Shown here piece by piece: positions 24,110-35,615 of a DNA stretch of 64,000 nt. Position 1 is the first letter of the stretch. Every line of letters starts with the position of its first letter. Made by a program: the position numbers and the translations under genes. Under the pieces are notes generated by a model, which saw nothing but the letters and a program-made list of their open reading frames with translations, made no database searches and was not told the origin of the DNA. The stretch is from Pelobates cultripes (lineage: Eukaryota > Chordata > Amphibia > Anura > Pelobatidae). Location of the stretch: assembly GCA_933207985.1 (NCBI GenBank), contig OW240916.1, positions 134,618,430-134,682,429 of the forward strand. The letters run 5' to 3'.

Positions 24110-24510
24110 CCCCACACTATGAGCTTACCTACTGCACTGCCACCAACCACAGCGTGCTCAGCTCTTCCCGCACTCACTGCAGGATAGCACTGCGCATGCG
24201 CCCCATCTGTTCTCAGCCTGTGCGGTAAGCATGCTTGCAGGGGATGCCAAAATCCGGGCTTCCTATTGGTTGAGAGCAACTGTCACAGTAGCTTCCTATT
24301 GGTTGAGAGCAACTGTCACAGTAATGGGAGAAGGGATGCGGCCAATCAGGTCACGTGGCCTTGGTGTGGCAGGAGAAGGGGAATGTAAAGATGGAGGGGA
24401 GGAGTGGGGTGATTGTAATTCAGGCAGAGCACACAAAATGGCTGAAAAGCTAGAGCCACCATTAAAGCAGTGTATTAGGAAAGCAAGCAGCGAGTTGTGA
24501 AGATATGACA
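24110..24510. promoter_or_regulatory. Promoter-like cluster between KANK1 and DMRT1
   Basis: This GC-richer island in AT-rich DNA contains a perfect NRF1-type GCGCATGCGC (24,191-24,200), two inverted CCAAT boxes (CCTATTGGTTGAGAG, in a 34-bp direct duplication), a forward CCAATCAG and a USF/E-box TCACGTGG. An AAAATGGCTG (YY1-like, and also a good start context) opens a 20-codon frame at 24,438-24,500. On the minus strand GCAGTAG followed by GTAAGCTC (near 24,122-24,135) is a good splice-donor match; on the plus strand GTGCG followed by GTAAGC near 24,221 is a weaker one. Such motif sets mark CpG-type promoters. Which transcript it would serve is unknown: a non-coding RNA or an upstream DMRT1 leader exon are possibilities. 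Some frog miniature elements also carry CCAAT sequences. Confidence 0.45.
24274..24330 (+). repeat. Direct duplication containing CCAAT boxes
   Basis: GCTTCCTATTGGTTGAGAGC followed by AACTGTCACAGTA occurs twice back to back with almost no change. This doubles an inverted CCAAT box inside the promoter-like cluster. Confidence 0.85.
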
Positions 24511-26596
24511 GCTTGAAACCTGTAGTGTGATAGGACTATTCAATAAACTGCAAATTTCAGAGAATTACAATTAATACTCAATCAGTGGCTACAGCTGACA
24601 TGGAGAATTTTTCCAAATTGTCCTAAATGTCACCTTTCTGACATGCTACAATTTTATGTTTAGGGAATACACCCACACAGTATTAAGGAAATACCATGTT
24701 GCAGTCCAAGTGTCACTGCATCATTCTAATGAATGTGGTGATGGTGTGTGTTCCAAGTGTAATAAAAGCATGGGAATTCTAAATACATAAAGCCAGATTC
24801 TCACAATGGCTATCTATCAGGATATTAAATGTGCAATTCCTCACTGAAGGATGATGCGAGATAACAGAAGGGTACATGGGAACTGCTCAGTAAGTGCGCT
24901 GTTTGTCATGAAGGGAGGAGAGAGATAGAAAAAAAGGTTCTGAATTGGAAGACTGTTCCCGAAAGGGCTGAAGGACATCATAGTCTAATAAATATTTGGC
25001 AACGTTACCAATAGATCTCTCATCATGGGAAGCTTCAAAAGGATATTTCAAAGTATTGCAAAAGAGTACAGAAGGCAAAACTATAAAACCATAGTGACCG
25101 ACTCTGTTTTATTATTTTCAAAATCAATAAAATGCAAAAAGCAAGATGTTTTAAAAACTGAACGGTTATTCGCTAAACTCAGAACTGGGGAAATTATAAT
25201 AAATTGAAAGTCAGTTTTTCAATTGAGCTATTGCTATTATTTTTATGCTGGATTTGAAACAAATATTTTTGCATAAAATGTATAATTCACTTTTAATTCC
25301 CCATAACAGACACTTAAGTTAAAAATGACCTATTTGTTCCCATATATATATTTTCAGTGTTTGATAAATGTCTAGGTTCTTGTACTTTTAATTCAGATAA
25401 TAAACAATTCAGATAATTTTAGTACTATTTTCTTTTATTTATTTTTTTAGCAGAGGCCATTCCCTCTTCATTTATTGAGAATTAATCTTCATTAAGGATT
25501 TTGCTTTTAGTGAATATTTGATTCACAGGTTTTTGTCGCACACTCGGGCTCCTTTGGATCTTGGTGAATTACCACAGATAATAATTATTTATAAACTGCA
25601 ATTTCTAGGATGTTTTTTTTTTTTTAAGTTAATCAATCACTACTAAAAACAATACAATCTTCCTGCAGATTGCTCCATTTCTATTGTGCTCACTATACGT
25701 AACTATGGCTATTTGTTTCTTTTATTTTCAGATATAGAGAAAATACAGCATGTCACGTAGAACCATACATATATTACAAGATGTATAGAAAGGAATAGCA
25801 AAACTACTGGATTACGGATTTTATAATAGGAAATGTCATATTATATCTCAGCATCCCATATTATATGTAGGAACGTAGACCGACCCTTTGCAGGCCCAGA
25901 TATCTGAGAGGCACATCTAGAATGGAACTGTAAGTCAAATCAAAAAGGCCTGGTATCGCAGATGTAACTATAAGTATATTTAAAGTAAAGTATTTCAGGG
26001 GAGTTTAAGGTTTACAGTAAGTCCATTTGCATACAATATGCTTACAAATAAGGGTATTTTTATGTTATCCCCTTCTAAAATACATTCCTCCCAGCATTTG
26101 GAGGTATGAATCTGGGACAGTGGGTAGGTGGACCAGAAAGAGGGCAACGGCAAACCTGGTAATAATGCACAACATTTTTCTGGTGTCCCAACATGCATGG
26201 CACACAAGGAATTAACCCCGGATAGCAGTACAGGACTGCACATACAGGGCAACACAATAACTTCTCCAGGCACTCACAGAATTTCTTGTGTGATTGCTGA
26301 TCCTGCTCCAGAGCACTGGGTGGCTTCTGAAATTAAGTGCGGCTCCTATTACCATTTTTGCACATTCGCGGCAATCCCACCGATATCAGAATAGTTGGGA
26401 GGTGTGAAATTAACATATTAAATTAAATAAACTACGTAAATTCATTAAACATTTAACTGAAACCTCACTTTTTCTTTCAGTTAAACATTCAAGATGCAAA
26501 ATCTAGGAATTAAATTTAAATTATAAGAAGTCTTATTATGATAGCTTGGGACAATGTTTCAAGCTATAGTCTTACAGGCTGGATCAGTTAATTTAT

Positions 26597-26637
26597 ATAT
26601 ATATATATATATAGATATATATATATGTATATACAGA
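26597..26637. repeat. (AT)n microsatellite
   Basis: A run of TA repeats is interrupted by GATATA and GTATATA. The DNA around it (25,600-27,190) is AT-rich without a recognised gene, and an (AAT)n tract lies at 27,079-27,108. Confidence 0.85.
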
Positions 26638-27209
26638 TAATGCAAGGAAACCAATTAACAAAATAAATAAATTCATAAGCATGTGCACGTTACCGTGCTT
26701 TCTGTAAATTCCTATCCTAAATGATCCACATTAGCTGTGAATGTCCATGAAAGATCCCTAAGTAGTTGGGAAAGCAACTACGCCAAGCATTTTCCAAACT
26801 ATTTAAATATTTATTATATCTTTATTATATCTATTTAATATTTAAAATAGAGTTTTAATCAATTCACAAATAATTCACCAAATAAATCAATAAATAATAA
26901 ATAAATAAGATAATTACACTTAATACATTTTAAATAATTAACCTAGGTTGTAAGCTCTTTTGAGCAGGGTCCTCAGCCTATTCTAACTGTAACGTTTTGT
27001 AATTGTCTAATTTATTGTTAAATATCCCCTAAATAACATTATACAGAGCTGCAGAATAAATTGGAGCTGTATAAATACCAATAATAATAATAACAATAAT
27101 AATAATACATTGGCAGGACACTTTTTAATAAACCCTCTCTATTTCCATTATATGAAGAAATTGGGATGGCATGCGGAATCTTTTTTAAATATTTGTATAT
27201 TTCATTTAA

Positions 27210-27662
27210 ACGGAAACTGTAGTGCCAGGAAAATTTCCTATATTGCCCACCTCCCTCCCAGTGGTGCAGAAGGTGTTAAAAACCTCTTTTGTTACTTGCT
27301 TGAGTCCAGCGCCAATGGTCCTCAGTGCTGGCTCAGACTCCACCACTGCTACTGCAAGGGCTGCGCTCGGATTAGGATTTATACAATGCTTTCCTATGGG
27401 GTTTTGGGTGAAGCTGGACATCCTCATGCATTGCGTGAAGGTGTCCAGCGTCAGTTAGAAAACCAAAAGTCGCCCAACTGCACGGACATCCTTCTAGTGG
27501 CTGTCTGGAAGACAGCCACTAGAGGTGGCGTTAACCCTGGATAGTAATTATTGCAGTTTCTCAATAACTGCAATAAATAATATTGCAGGGTTAAGTGACC
27601 TGGGAATTTACACCCAGAATACTTCAATGAGCTGAGGTGGTCGGGGTGCCTATAGTGTCCCT
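27210..27662. repeat. TTAA-bounded miniature element (AGGGACACT family)
   Basis: TTAA flanks at 27,206-27,209 and 27,663-27,666. The left end carries ACTGTAGTGCCAGGAAAATTT and the right end CTATAGTGTCCCT. The interior includes the TCCTCATGCATTGCGTG and ACAGCCACTAGAGG blocks seen in sister copies. The open frame across it is a by-product of the repeat. Confidence 0.65.
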
Positions 27663-28855
27663 TTAAGCCAAGTGGCTATCAGCTGACTCTCTCGGCCAAC
27701 AAGCTACCTAGCTATGCTTAGGAGCTTTCCATCGGAAGTAGTGGAGGTGAGCAGCATGGCTTGAAGGACCCCTAGTAAGAAATCAAACCAATCTAAAACA
27801 ATTGTACTACTTTCAATGGCAACAGGGAACTCTTGGCATAATAACCAGTATAGCTCATTGTAGTGCTTTATGCTTCTTGAAAAGCTCCTTTATCTCACAC
27901 AGAAATCTTCCAGCTCTTTGTTGGAGGTAGTAGAGGCAAGGAGGGGTTCCCGGTAGATATTTTGGCTGCTTACAATAGAGGGATGGAGATGGGGTGTCAC
28001 CAGGGCGCTCCTGGGACTATAACTATCAGTGCAAGCTGTAGTGTTATGAAGCTTGGACTTTTTTCTTTTAATCTCCAAATTTTATCGCATATACACAGTC
28101 ATGTAATGATTGAGTATTTGCTATTTAATCCATACATGCAGGGTTATTCACTATATTATGAAATATTTGGAATTTAAAGTGAATTTCAAATTTTAGGTTA
28201 AAATGGGTGACCTGAAACATTGCTAATTTAGAGAATTTTTCCAATTCTGCTATTTTAGCATTGAATTCAGTTTGAATTCCTAAAAATTCATACTTTGGTG
28301 AATTACCACATATAGATATGTATTTAAATATGGAATTGTAGAATCTACACATTTATCACGTTTCCTGAGAATGAGCCTATTTGGACAATCAAAAGTAGCT
28401 CAGTGCGTGCTATTTATAACGCAAACTACAGAAAAATCACAATTCATATTCTGGCTACAGGAAATGGATTATACCATTCTATTTGCCATGTTTAAATTTC
28501 ACCATTAGGATTGCAGGTTTAATGCAGTTTGGCTTTTACTAAATAAGGCTCAAACGTATATACAACTATAAAAGGTAAAACATGCATTCCAGTCTTCTCA
28601 GGGTACATCTCCTTGAACCTCAACCCTTCCCAGCTATACTGGTTGTTCACACATAGTGACAGCAAAGATAAATAAGGAAATTGAAGACTTCAATTTATTA
28701 GTAAACATAGAAAAAGGTTGGGGCATGTTTATTGCTACATAATATCAGTAAGGTCGTGAATTCGTATGTATTACTGAGCCATCAAACCGAAAGTTGCTGG
28801 CTCATTGGCCAAAAGAATATTCATATTGTTAGCTGAAAGAGTTGCAAGAGGCGTT

Positions 28856-28947
28856 CCTTCGGTAGCTCAGATGGTAGAGCGGAGGACTGTAGTGGAATTA
28901 CCTAAACTGTAATCCTTAGGTCACTGGTTCGATTCCGGTCCGAAGGA
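28856..28947 (+). tRNA. tRNA-Tyr (anticodon GUA) with a 19-nt intron
   Basis: The transcribed sequence folds as a complete cloverleaf. The acceptor stem CCTTCGG (28,856-28,862) pairs perfectly with CCGAAGG (28,940-28,946), with discriminator A at 28,947. The A box TAGCTCAGATGG and B box GGTTCGATTCC are intact. The anticodon GTA is at 28,889-28,891. A 19-base intron (28,893-28,911) sits one base 3' of the anticodon, the position used by eukaryotic tRNA-Tyr introns. The T stem shows ACTGG pairing with CCGGT, where many vertebrate copies have GCTGG and CCGGC, a paired change that keeps the helix. A T6 RNA polymerase III terminator follows at 28,953-28,958. It appears functional. No second tRNA is seen nearby, so it is a lone gene in intergenic DNA. 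Confidence 0.95.
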
Positions 28948-28952
28948 CTTAA

Positions 28953-28958
28953 TTTTTT
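28953..28958 (+). terminator. RNA polymerase III terminator of tRNA-Tyr
   Basis: Six T residues lie 6 bases after the tRNA 3' end, the usual Pol III stop signal. Confidence 0.85.
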
Positions 28959-29221
28959 GCATTAAAAATAAAAAAAATATTTCTCTGTTCTCCCGTAATT
29001 ATTGAGAGCAAGCAGATAATTGTATAGTTTTATTTTATTTTTATTTTTTTTTTTTTTTTTTTAGACTTCATTCTCACAAGTAAAGTCCAGAATAAAGTAA
29101 ATACACACTACAATAAGAATCCTCTCTGGCAAATATATTAAGCCCAATGCTGCTAAACTGTACGTAGCATTTTGTTGTTTTATTTTATGTACATACACAT
29201 GATGTATGAATGTAGCTACAA

Positions 29222-29335
29222 CAGGGGTGGGGCAGGAAGTAGATCCCTAACTGTTGCAGCACTACAACTCCCGTGATGCTTTGTCGGGTTAAGGGCTGAT
29301 AAGGCATTAAGGGACTTGTAGCTGCTGTTATATAA
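29222..29335. repeat. hAT-like palindromic miniature element
   Basis: It starts ACAGGGGTGGGGCAGG and contains CACTACAACTCCCGTGATGC, the inverse of the GCATCATGGGAGTTGTAG core in the copies near 50,733 and 54,743. A 28-base T tract lies upstream at 29,036-29,063. Confidence 0.45.
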
Positions 29336-29762
29336 GTTCTTTATTTATGCAGCATTTAGCTAGTTGTATATTGCCTTACATTTCTGCAGTATATTCACTA
29401 TGCAGTTATTTCTCCAACTTCAGTTCCAGTAAGAACGTTCATGTTCTAACCCCAGTTTAGCACAATTCGAAGCTTAGTGGATAGAGCCCCAGGAATGATT
29501 ACGAGAAGGTTTCATTTGTTTTTGTAAATTTTCAGTTCATTATTGATATGTTTTTGTGCTGGCAGGCTGAGGGTAACTAAAACACCAACAGAAAGCTATA
29601 TATATATGGCTGTGAAGACTAATACACAGTATGCAGTTTATTGGGCACTGTATAAAATATATATAACATATAATGCTCAGTGTAGTGCTAAAACGATTTT
29701 ATATGGTTTTTAACATCAAATCAAATATTGATCAATGCTAAGGTGACATCTAGTGGTCTGTT

Positions 29763-30770
29763 GTGTGAACTGCAACATGGCATATAAAATTGACATTTAA
29801 TGAACATTCTAAGTAAACTAACCAAATGCATTTCTACATGGTTTGATGTTAAACCAGGACACAGCACCAAAACACTTTAGGTAAAATAGCCTATACAAAA
29901 CACTGGATATTGAACTGGTTATTATCTGTCTTGATGCACACACACTTACTCTCTCTCCCTCTCTCTCTTTCGAAAAAAATGTACACCCTCTTTGATTTCT
30001 ATGGTTTTACATATCAGGGCATCATTACAATCATCTGTTCCTTTGCAGGTCTTAGCATTAACTTTCATTAAGTTTACTTTTGTTCAGTGTTTTTTTGTTT
30101 TTGTTTTTTATATATATTTTTGTTTTTTTCATCCAGTCTCACAGTTCTTTATACTTGGTGTGATCACACAAGCTATTGGATCTTTCGACCCGCTCATGGG
30201 TTATCTGCTCTGCTCTCAATTGGCCCCGTGGGACCTGTGAAATAACCCAAATCATTTGGTCCTTGCTTCTTTCACAGCATACCAGTGCCTCCCCCACTAT
30301 CACAGGACATGGTCAAGTAATGGTAATCCTGTTTGTATACCATACTATTAGCCAATGGCATTAGGGGTTTTTATATGACTGCTATAGACTACACGGTTGC
30401 CTTGTTGGGATGCCTTCCATAGTAAATGATGTCACAGTTTCCTACGAGGGGGATTTGGGGAAGTAATTTAATCCTTCCCATATAGCCTATAGGAACCTTT
30501 CGCACTCTCATTGTTTAATAGGTTAGCTCTATGTATAATCATTTCAGTGGGATTCGCTTCTCTAAAGTAATGACTGCGCATTACTAACACACTAGTTGGA
30601 CTGGACGTTTGAGTTGACTTTTCTTTATTTAGTGTTATAAGTTCTTTTTTTTTTGATATTCCAAATCTGTCAGCAATAAATTTAACTGAAATGCTAAATT
30701 AGCCAATTAGAATGTGTAGCCATATACATTTCTCCATGGTGCCAAGAGTTGATTACAGGAACATTACAAG
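29763..30770. other. Intergenic DNA with no recognised gene
   Basis: AT-rich sequence with a T-rich stretch at 30,085-30,130 and the short low-complexity CTCTCTC tract near 29,950. I see no exon, RNA gene or transposon ends. Confidence 0.5.
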
Positions 30771-30774
30771 CACA

Positions 30775-32670
30775 GTAACCACTACAACATGCTTTAATGG
30801 TTATGGTGCCTTGAGTGCAGTGGTGTATTTTGTGCCGATCTAGGCATGACGAAACAGGCACCTCCGACACACACACACTGACAGACACAAATACATATTC
30901 ACTGACAGAAACACATACACCCTGACTGGCAGACACACACTCAGTGTCAGACACACACCCAATCAGTCAGACAGACACACACTGAGAGACACACATACAC
31001 TCACTGACTGACACACACACTCACTGACAGATGCACACACTGACTGACACAGATACACATTCACTGACAGACACACAAACTAACTGATAGACACACACAT
31101 ACACATTCACTAATGCGCAAACACACTTAATGGCACACACACACACACATGGACAGACATACACATTCACTGACAGACATACACTCACTGACAAACACAC
31201 ACACTCACTCAGTGACAGACAAACACATACACTCTTACTGACAAACACACACACACACTCAGTGACAGACATACACATAAACTCTCACTGACACACACAC
31301 ACTCAGTGACAGACACACATACACTGTCACTGACAAACACACACACAAAGACACATAAACATACACACTCACTGACAGATAAAAACACACTGATAGTGAC
31401 ACACTCACAATTAAATTTTTCTTTATTTCACTCCACCCAGCCTCCCTACCTTTGGGAGTCCTGGCAAGGAGTATCTATTTCCATTTGGTCCAGTGGGAGT
31501 GCTGGGCAGGCGGTCAATGCAGGCGGAGAGGGAGCACTTTCCTCTGAGCTCTTCCTGCTCAGCTCCCTTGCGTGCTGCTTAGTGATGCCAGGACTGGAAT
31601 AAAAAAAGTGAAATACAGTGCTGCTTGAATGCACTGGCACCTCCCTTGCCCACCATCATATTATAAGGAGTCAAACAGGTACTCTGCCTCTACAGCTCAA
31701 TGAGAGCCAGACATTCTCTTCAATGAGCTGAGCCCAGTGGAACACTGCACTACAGGGCTTAGCTCGAGCAAGTCCTCCCAACCATCCCAATTTTGTCAGG
31801 ACAGTCCTGTCCTGCCATGCCAGCTTAGTTCCCTGGGCAAACCAGGAAACTGTCCCCAACAAGCATAGCATGAACATATGATTAGATGCACAAGAGCTAT
31901 GTGCAGGGCAGTAGTACCCTGCAGAGAGTACTGAAACAGTGCTCCTTACTTGGTCTGCCTCCTTTGGACATTGACCCTTTCTTTGCATTAAACTACAAAT
32001 GGGGTTAACCGCTAAACTGTTCCCAGCTTAGAAATTGGGCCTTTTCCCTATGCCTATTGGCCAGACACATAAAGCAGGACTGTGGGGACTGCGAAACTGT
32101 AAGATTGTTTTTTTCTTTGTCTCTCTGAAGAATAGGCAACCGGGCAACCTATGTCTCCAGGAGATTTTTTTCAGTATTTCCAACTTGTGGATTTTGCCCA
32201 CTTTCGATCACCATGAAAAGGTGAACCTTTTTTCCCATGCTGCACTGGTCTCGCGGGCCAACCTCCATGGCTGAGATCATCAATCTTGATGATCTCAACT
32301 AATCCAATGCTTTCTCATTGGAAAACATCTGGAGGCTATTGTGCATGCCCGGCAAAACGCAGTGCTGCACCAATCAGCATCTCCTCACAGAGATTAATTT
32401 AATCAATGTATCTGTATGGGGAACACTCAGAGCCTCCTTGGAGAGCTTGGGGACTCAAAGTAGGTACTGCACACTGTTGGTAATGCACACTGATAGGAAG
32501 CATCTCCAGTGGCCATCTGAGTGACTGCCACTACAATTGTTACTAGGCACCAATCTAAACACTGTCTTTTCTCTGAAAAGACCGTTTATATTGAAAAGCC
32601 GTAAGCAACATGCTATAGACACCAGAACCACTACATTGAGCAGTGGTGATTATAGTGTCCCTATATTTGC
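30775..32670. mobile_element. Transposon of the CA-minisatellite family, large copy
   Basis: The segment has the same order of parts as 17,490-18,535: a CA minisatellite, the CACCCAGCCTCCCTACCTTTGG core (31,434-31,456), a CCATGGCTGAGATCATCAAT block, and the CATCTCCTCACAGAGAT block. It closes with CACTACATTGAGCAGTGGTGATTATAGTGTCCC. Frames across it read through simple repeats and are not genes. Its ends were not resolved and more than one insertion may be merged here. Confidence 0.45.
30866..31410 (+). repeat. CACTGACAGACACACA minisatellite (about 540 bp)
   Basis: Irregular units of CACTGACAGACACACATACA repeat more than twenty times. The opposite-strand type occurs at 17,842-17,998. Confidence 0.9.
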
Positions 32671-32819
32671 ATTCTTTTGCCTTAGAGAAGTTCCACAGAA
32701 GGAGCTTATGACATCTTTATGCTATGTATTGCACTGGGGAGAACACTCCTATACATATATCTAGGCGAGCTGGTGGGGAGGCTTGGAGGGTGAGGACTCG
32801 GAGGCAGCATCCAGGGTCT

Positions 32820-34180
32820 CTCTATGTATTCATAGTTTGCCCTTCGGTAAATCCCCGCTCAGGTCTTAAATTAGTTTTTGCTCACTTGTGCCATTACAGA
32901 GAGAACATATTTAAAGGCATACCATACTGATCCCACCCGTAAGGGCAGTCCAGAACAGAAATGCCGGCAAGTTCTCTCTGCACGAGAGATACAGCAACTC
33001 CGGACAATCACTTCAGCCTTCTTTGGGACCAGTCAGTGAGGTGTAGCTGATAACCCGCTAGGCACAGTGAACACTGGGTCAACATCTGGATAACCCTTTT
33101 AACATGGGGAGAGCCAAGTTAAAGGGACACTCCAGGCACCCAGACCACTTCTGCCCATTGGAGTGGTCTGGGTGCCAACTCCCACTACCCTTAACCCTGC
33201 AAGTGTAATTATTGCAGTTATTTTATAAACTGCAATAATTACCTTGCAGGGTTAACTCCTCCTCTAGTGTCTGTCTACTAGAAAGCCACTAAAGGGCACT
33301 TCCGTGTCTATAGCACAGGTGTTCTGTGCTAGAGCGTCGCTGGACGTCCTCACGCTGTGTGAGGACCTCCAGCGTCGCTCAATTCCCCATAGGAAAGCAC
33401 TGAAAGCATTTTCAATGCTTTCCTATGGAGAGCTTTAATGCGCATGCGTGGCATTGCCGCACATTCGCATTAGGTCTCCACAGCCGGCGGGCGGGATCAG
33501 TCTCGCCCACCGGCTGACGTAAGGAAGGGGAAGAGCGGTGGCGACCCGAAACCACCGCCGAGGGACATCGGCGGGGGTCTCAGGTAAGTGACTGAAGGGG
33601 TTTTCACCCCCTTCAGCAACCGGAGGCGGGGGGTGGGAGGGAGAGGGGACCTGCAGTGCCAGGAAAATGGATTGTTTTCCTGGCACTGGAGTGTCCCTTT
33701 AATGCATTGCAAAAAAAACCTGAGAATATGAGAACTCTGAGAACAGACAAAAGCTTAGAGAAGCTCAGTAGCTTGTCCTTTGGTAAATGCCCACTCAGAT
33801 CTTAAACAATTTTTTGCTAGCTTGTGCCATTACAGGGAGAACATATATCAAGGCCCATTAGACTGATGTCAACCACATGTGCAGTCGAGAACTGAAATGC
33901 CGACAAGTTCTCTCTATCATCCATGGTTTCTGTATCTCTTGTCTCTGCAAAAGATATACAGCAACCCAGGACCATATTTTCAGCCTTCTTTGGGCCTTGT
34001 CAGTGAGGTGTATTTGATACCCCTCTAGGCACAGTGAGCACGTCTGGATTACCCTTTTAACTTGGGGAGACCCAAGTTAATGCATTGCAACAAAAACAGA
34101 GAATATGAGAACTCTGAAAATGGATAACAGCTTAGAGAAACTCAGTAGCTTACCCTTCCATAAATTCCTGCTCAGGTAAA
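32820..34180 (+). repeat. Tandem repeat with a unit of about 370 bp, two full copies plus a partial third
   Basis: The anchors CCTTCGGTAAATCCCCGCTC (32,840), CCTTTGGTAAATGCCCACTC (33,776) and CCTTCCATAAATTCCTGCTC (34,154) mark the three copies. The first unit is 936 bp only because a 576-bp miniature element (33,123-33,698) interrupts it. Within each unit the segments TTTTTGCTCACTTGTGCCAT and CAGCCTTCTTTGGGMC are shared. This is a small satellite-like duplication. Confidence 0.75.
33123..33698. repeat. TTAA-bounded miniature element with a natural empty site
   Basis: The element is flanked by TTAA (33,119-33,122 and 33,699-33,702). It begins AGGGACACTCCAGGCACC and ends TGGCACTGGAGTGTCCCT. 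The neighbouring tandem unit has the uninterrupted sequence CCAAGTTAATGCATTGCAA with a single TTAA (34,077-34,080), so the pre-insertion site is preserved. Internal palindromes include CACCCAGACCACTTCTGCCC with its inverse, and AATTATTGCAGTTATTTTAT with its inverse. It contains CpG-rich stretches but no gene. Confidence 0.85.
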
Positions 34181-34239
34181 ATTAAAATAATGACGCAGTG
34201 TTATTCCAACCTGGTAACACTTTACAGGATAGGATGCAC

Positions 34240-34620
34240 CACCACTAATGTCTGCTGGCGCTCGTGTCCAAAAAGGATCGTGGGGATGTGCACCAAAATC
34301 ACACCATTCTGGGACAATGTCAGGGGGGATTCCTCAAATATCTAATTGGCTAATATATTTGGACCATATACATTCCTGCTCTTATGACCTATGGAAGGGT
34401 TCTCCACCCCACTGTAAAAAGTATTTAAAAAAATTACTTGCAAGGCTTTGGTGGTTGTTTGGCTTCAAGAGACTACCTGTTCTCTGGCTGTTGTCAAAGC
34501 AAAAGTTAAGGATGACAAATTCATGGGCAAATCTAATGCACTGGCCCCATAATTATAGCTCCTTATTTCACAAAGTATGGGTCAAGTACAAATACCCCGG
34601 TATGCATAGTATAACCTCAG
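34240..34620 (+). mobile_element. Degraded L1-type ORF2 3' fragment
   Basis: In shifting frames the sequence reads Cys-Trp-Arg-x-Cys-x-Lys, then Thr-Pro-Phe-Trp-Asp-Asn-Val, like the C-terminal Cys/His region and the following F-W-x-x-V of L1 ORF2. The better-preserved L1 at 36,405-42,689 shows the same order (C-W-R-C ... P-F-W). Stops and shifts make it a relic. Confidence 0.4.
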
Positions 34621-34689
34621 TGTTACTGGACCTTAGAGTGACCAGACCTCATGATAAACAGACAGGCAGAATAGTTTCGGACTAGCCAG

Positions 34690-35615
34690 AGTCAAGGGAA
34701 ACCAGAAATAAGGTCAATCACAGTAATACAGAACAGTATAAACACGCCATTGGGTCAAGAAGCAACCACAACAGGACACTGTTTACTTGAACTTTAGCTG
34801 TTTAACTGTATTGTAGTATGGGAGACATGATTGACATAACCACTCCCGAAAAACACCATGGGGCGGTGGTTAAGCCTAATTCCATCACTAGTGACGGCAT
34901 GACTTCACCAAGCGCGTGCTGCGTCATAAAAAGCGTTGAGCATGTAGTGGGCAGCGTTACTGATGCTGCACGAGACTGCAGGGGCTAAAACTATGGCAGC
35001 CCACAGGATCAGCACTCCATGCGACCTGCGGATAGGTAAGGAATTTTTCTGAGGTAAAACTGTGCATGAAGATAAAACTGTACTGTGCCAAATACACCGG
35101 GTTTAATCCTATAGTTATACTACTTAGTAGACATATATTATAACTTGTTTGTGGTGGTAATATACACTCTGCCTGTCTACCTCACTACAGTGTATTTTTA
35201 GAATAAGTACATAGTTTTTCATGATTAGATAGAGAACTTTTAGAAGATTTATGTATATTCATAATAAACACATTTGATTTAGGATATATTTCCAACTTTG
35301 TGGGTAAATAGTTGCCGTAAGCTGTTGCTATTAACAACAGCCATTAGTTAGTAGCAGCTATAAAGTACTGACTGGCTATTAAACGTGTTGATATTTTTCA
35401 TTGGCAAATCGCCAATAACGTCTGCTCACAAAGAATCCAACCACTCTCAGAGTAGCACAAAAATACATGCTGTGTAAATTATCACCATAGTATCTTCTCC
35501 TTCCTGGTAATAAAAAAAAAAAAAAGAAGGTTGAGGTTCATTTCTGCTTTGTAAATTTTTTCATGCACTTTACTTATATACACAGAATAATTTTCTTTTT
35601 CCTTGCAGTTTGTTA
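34690..35615. other. Intergenic DNA without a recognised gene
   Basis: The stretch includes a GC-richer part near 34,850-35,040 but no readable domain, RNA fold or repeat ends. It runs up to the TTAA site of the large palindromic element. Confidence 0.5.

Noticed and set aside
27110..27544. A 144-codon plus-strand frame
   Set aside because: It runs through a TTAA-bounded miniature element whose sister copies are non-coding.
30866..31410. A CRISPR-like array
   Set aside because: The units are irregular CA-rich repeats without constant-length unique spacers, in vertebrate DNA.
34248..34685. A 145-codon plus-strand frame as a gene
   Set aside because: Adjacent frames match a degraded L1 ORF2 end better, and this frame is a by-product of shifts.
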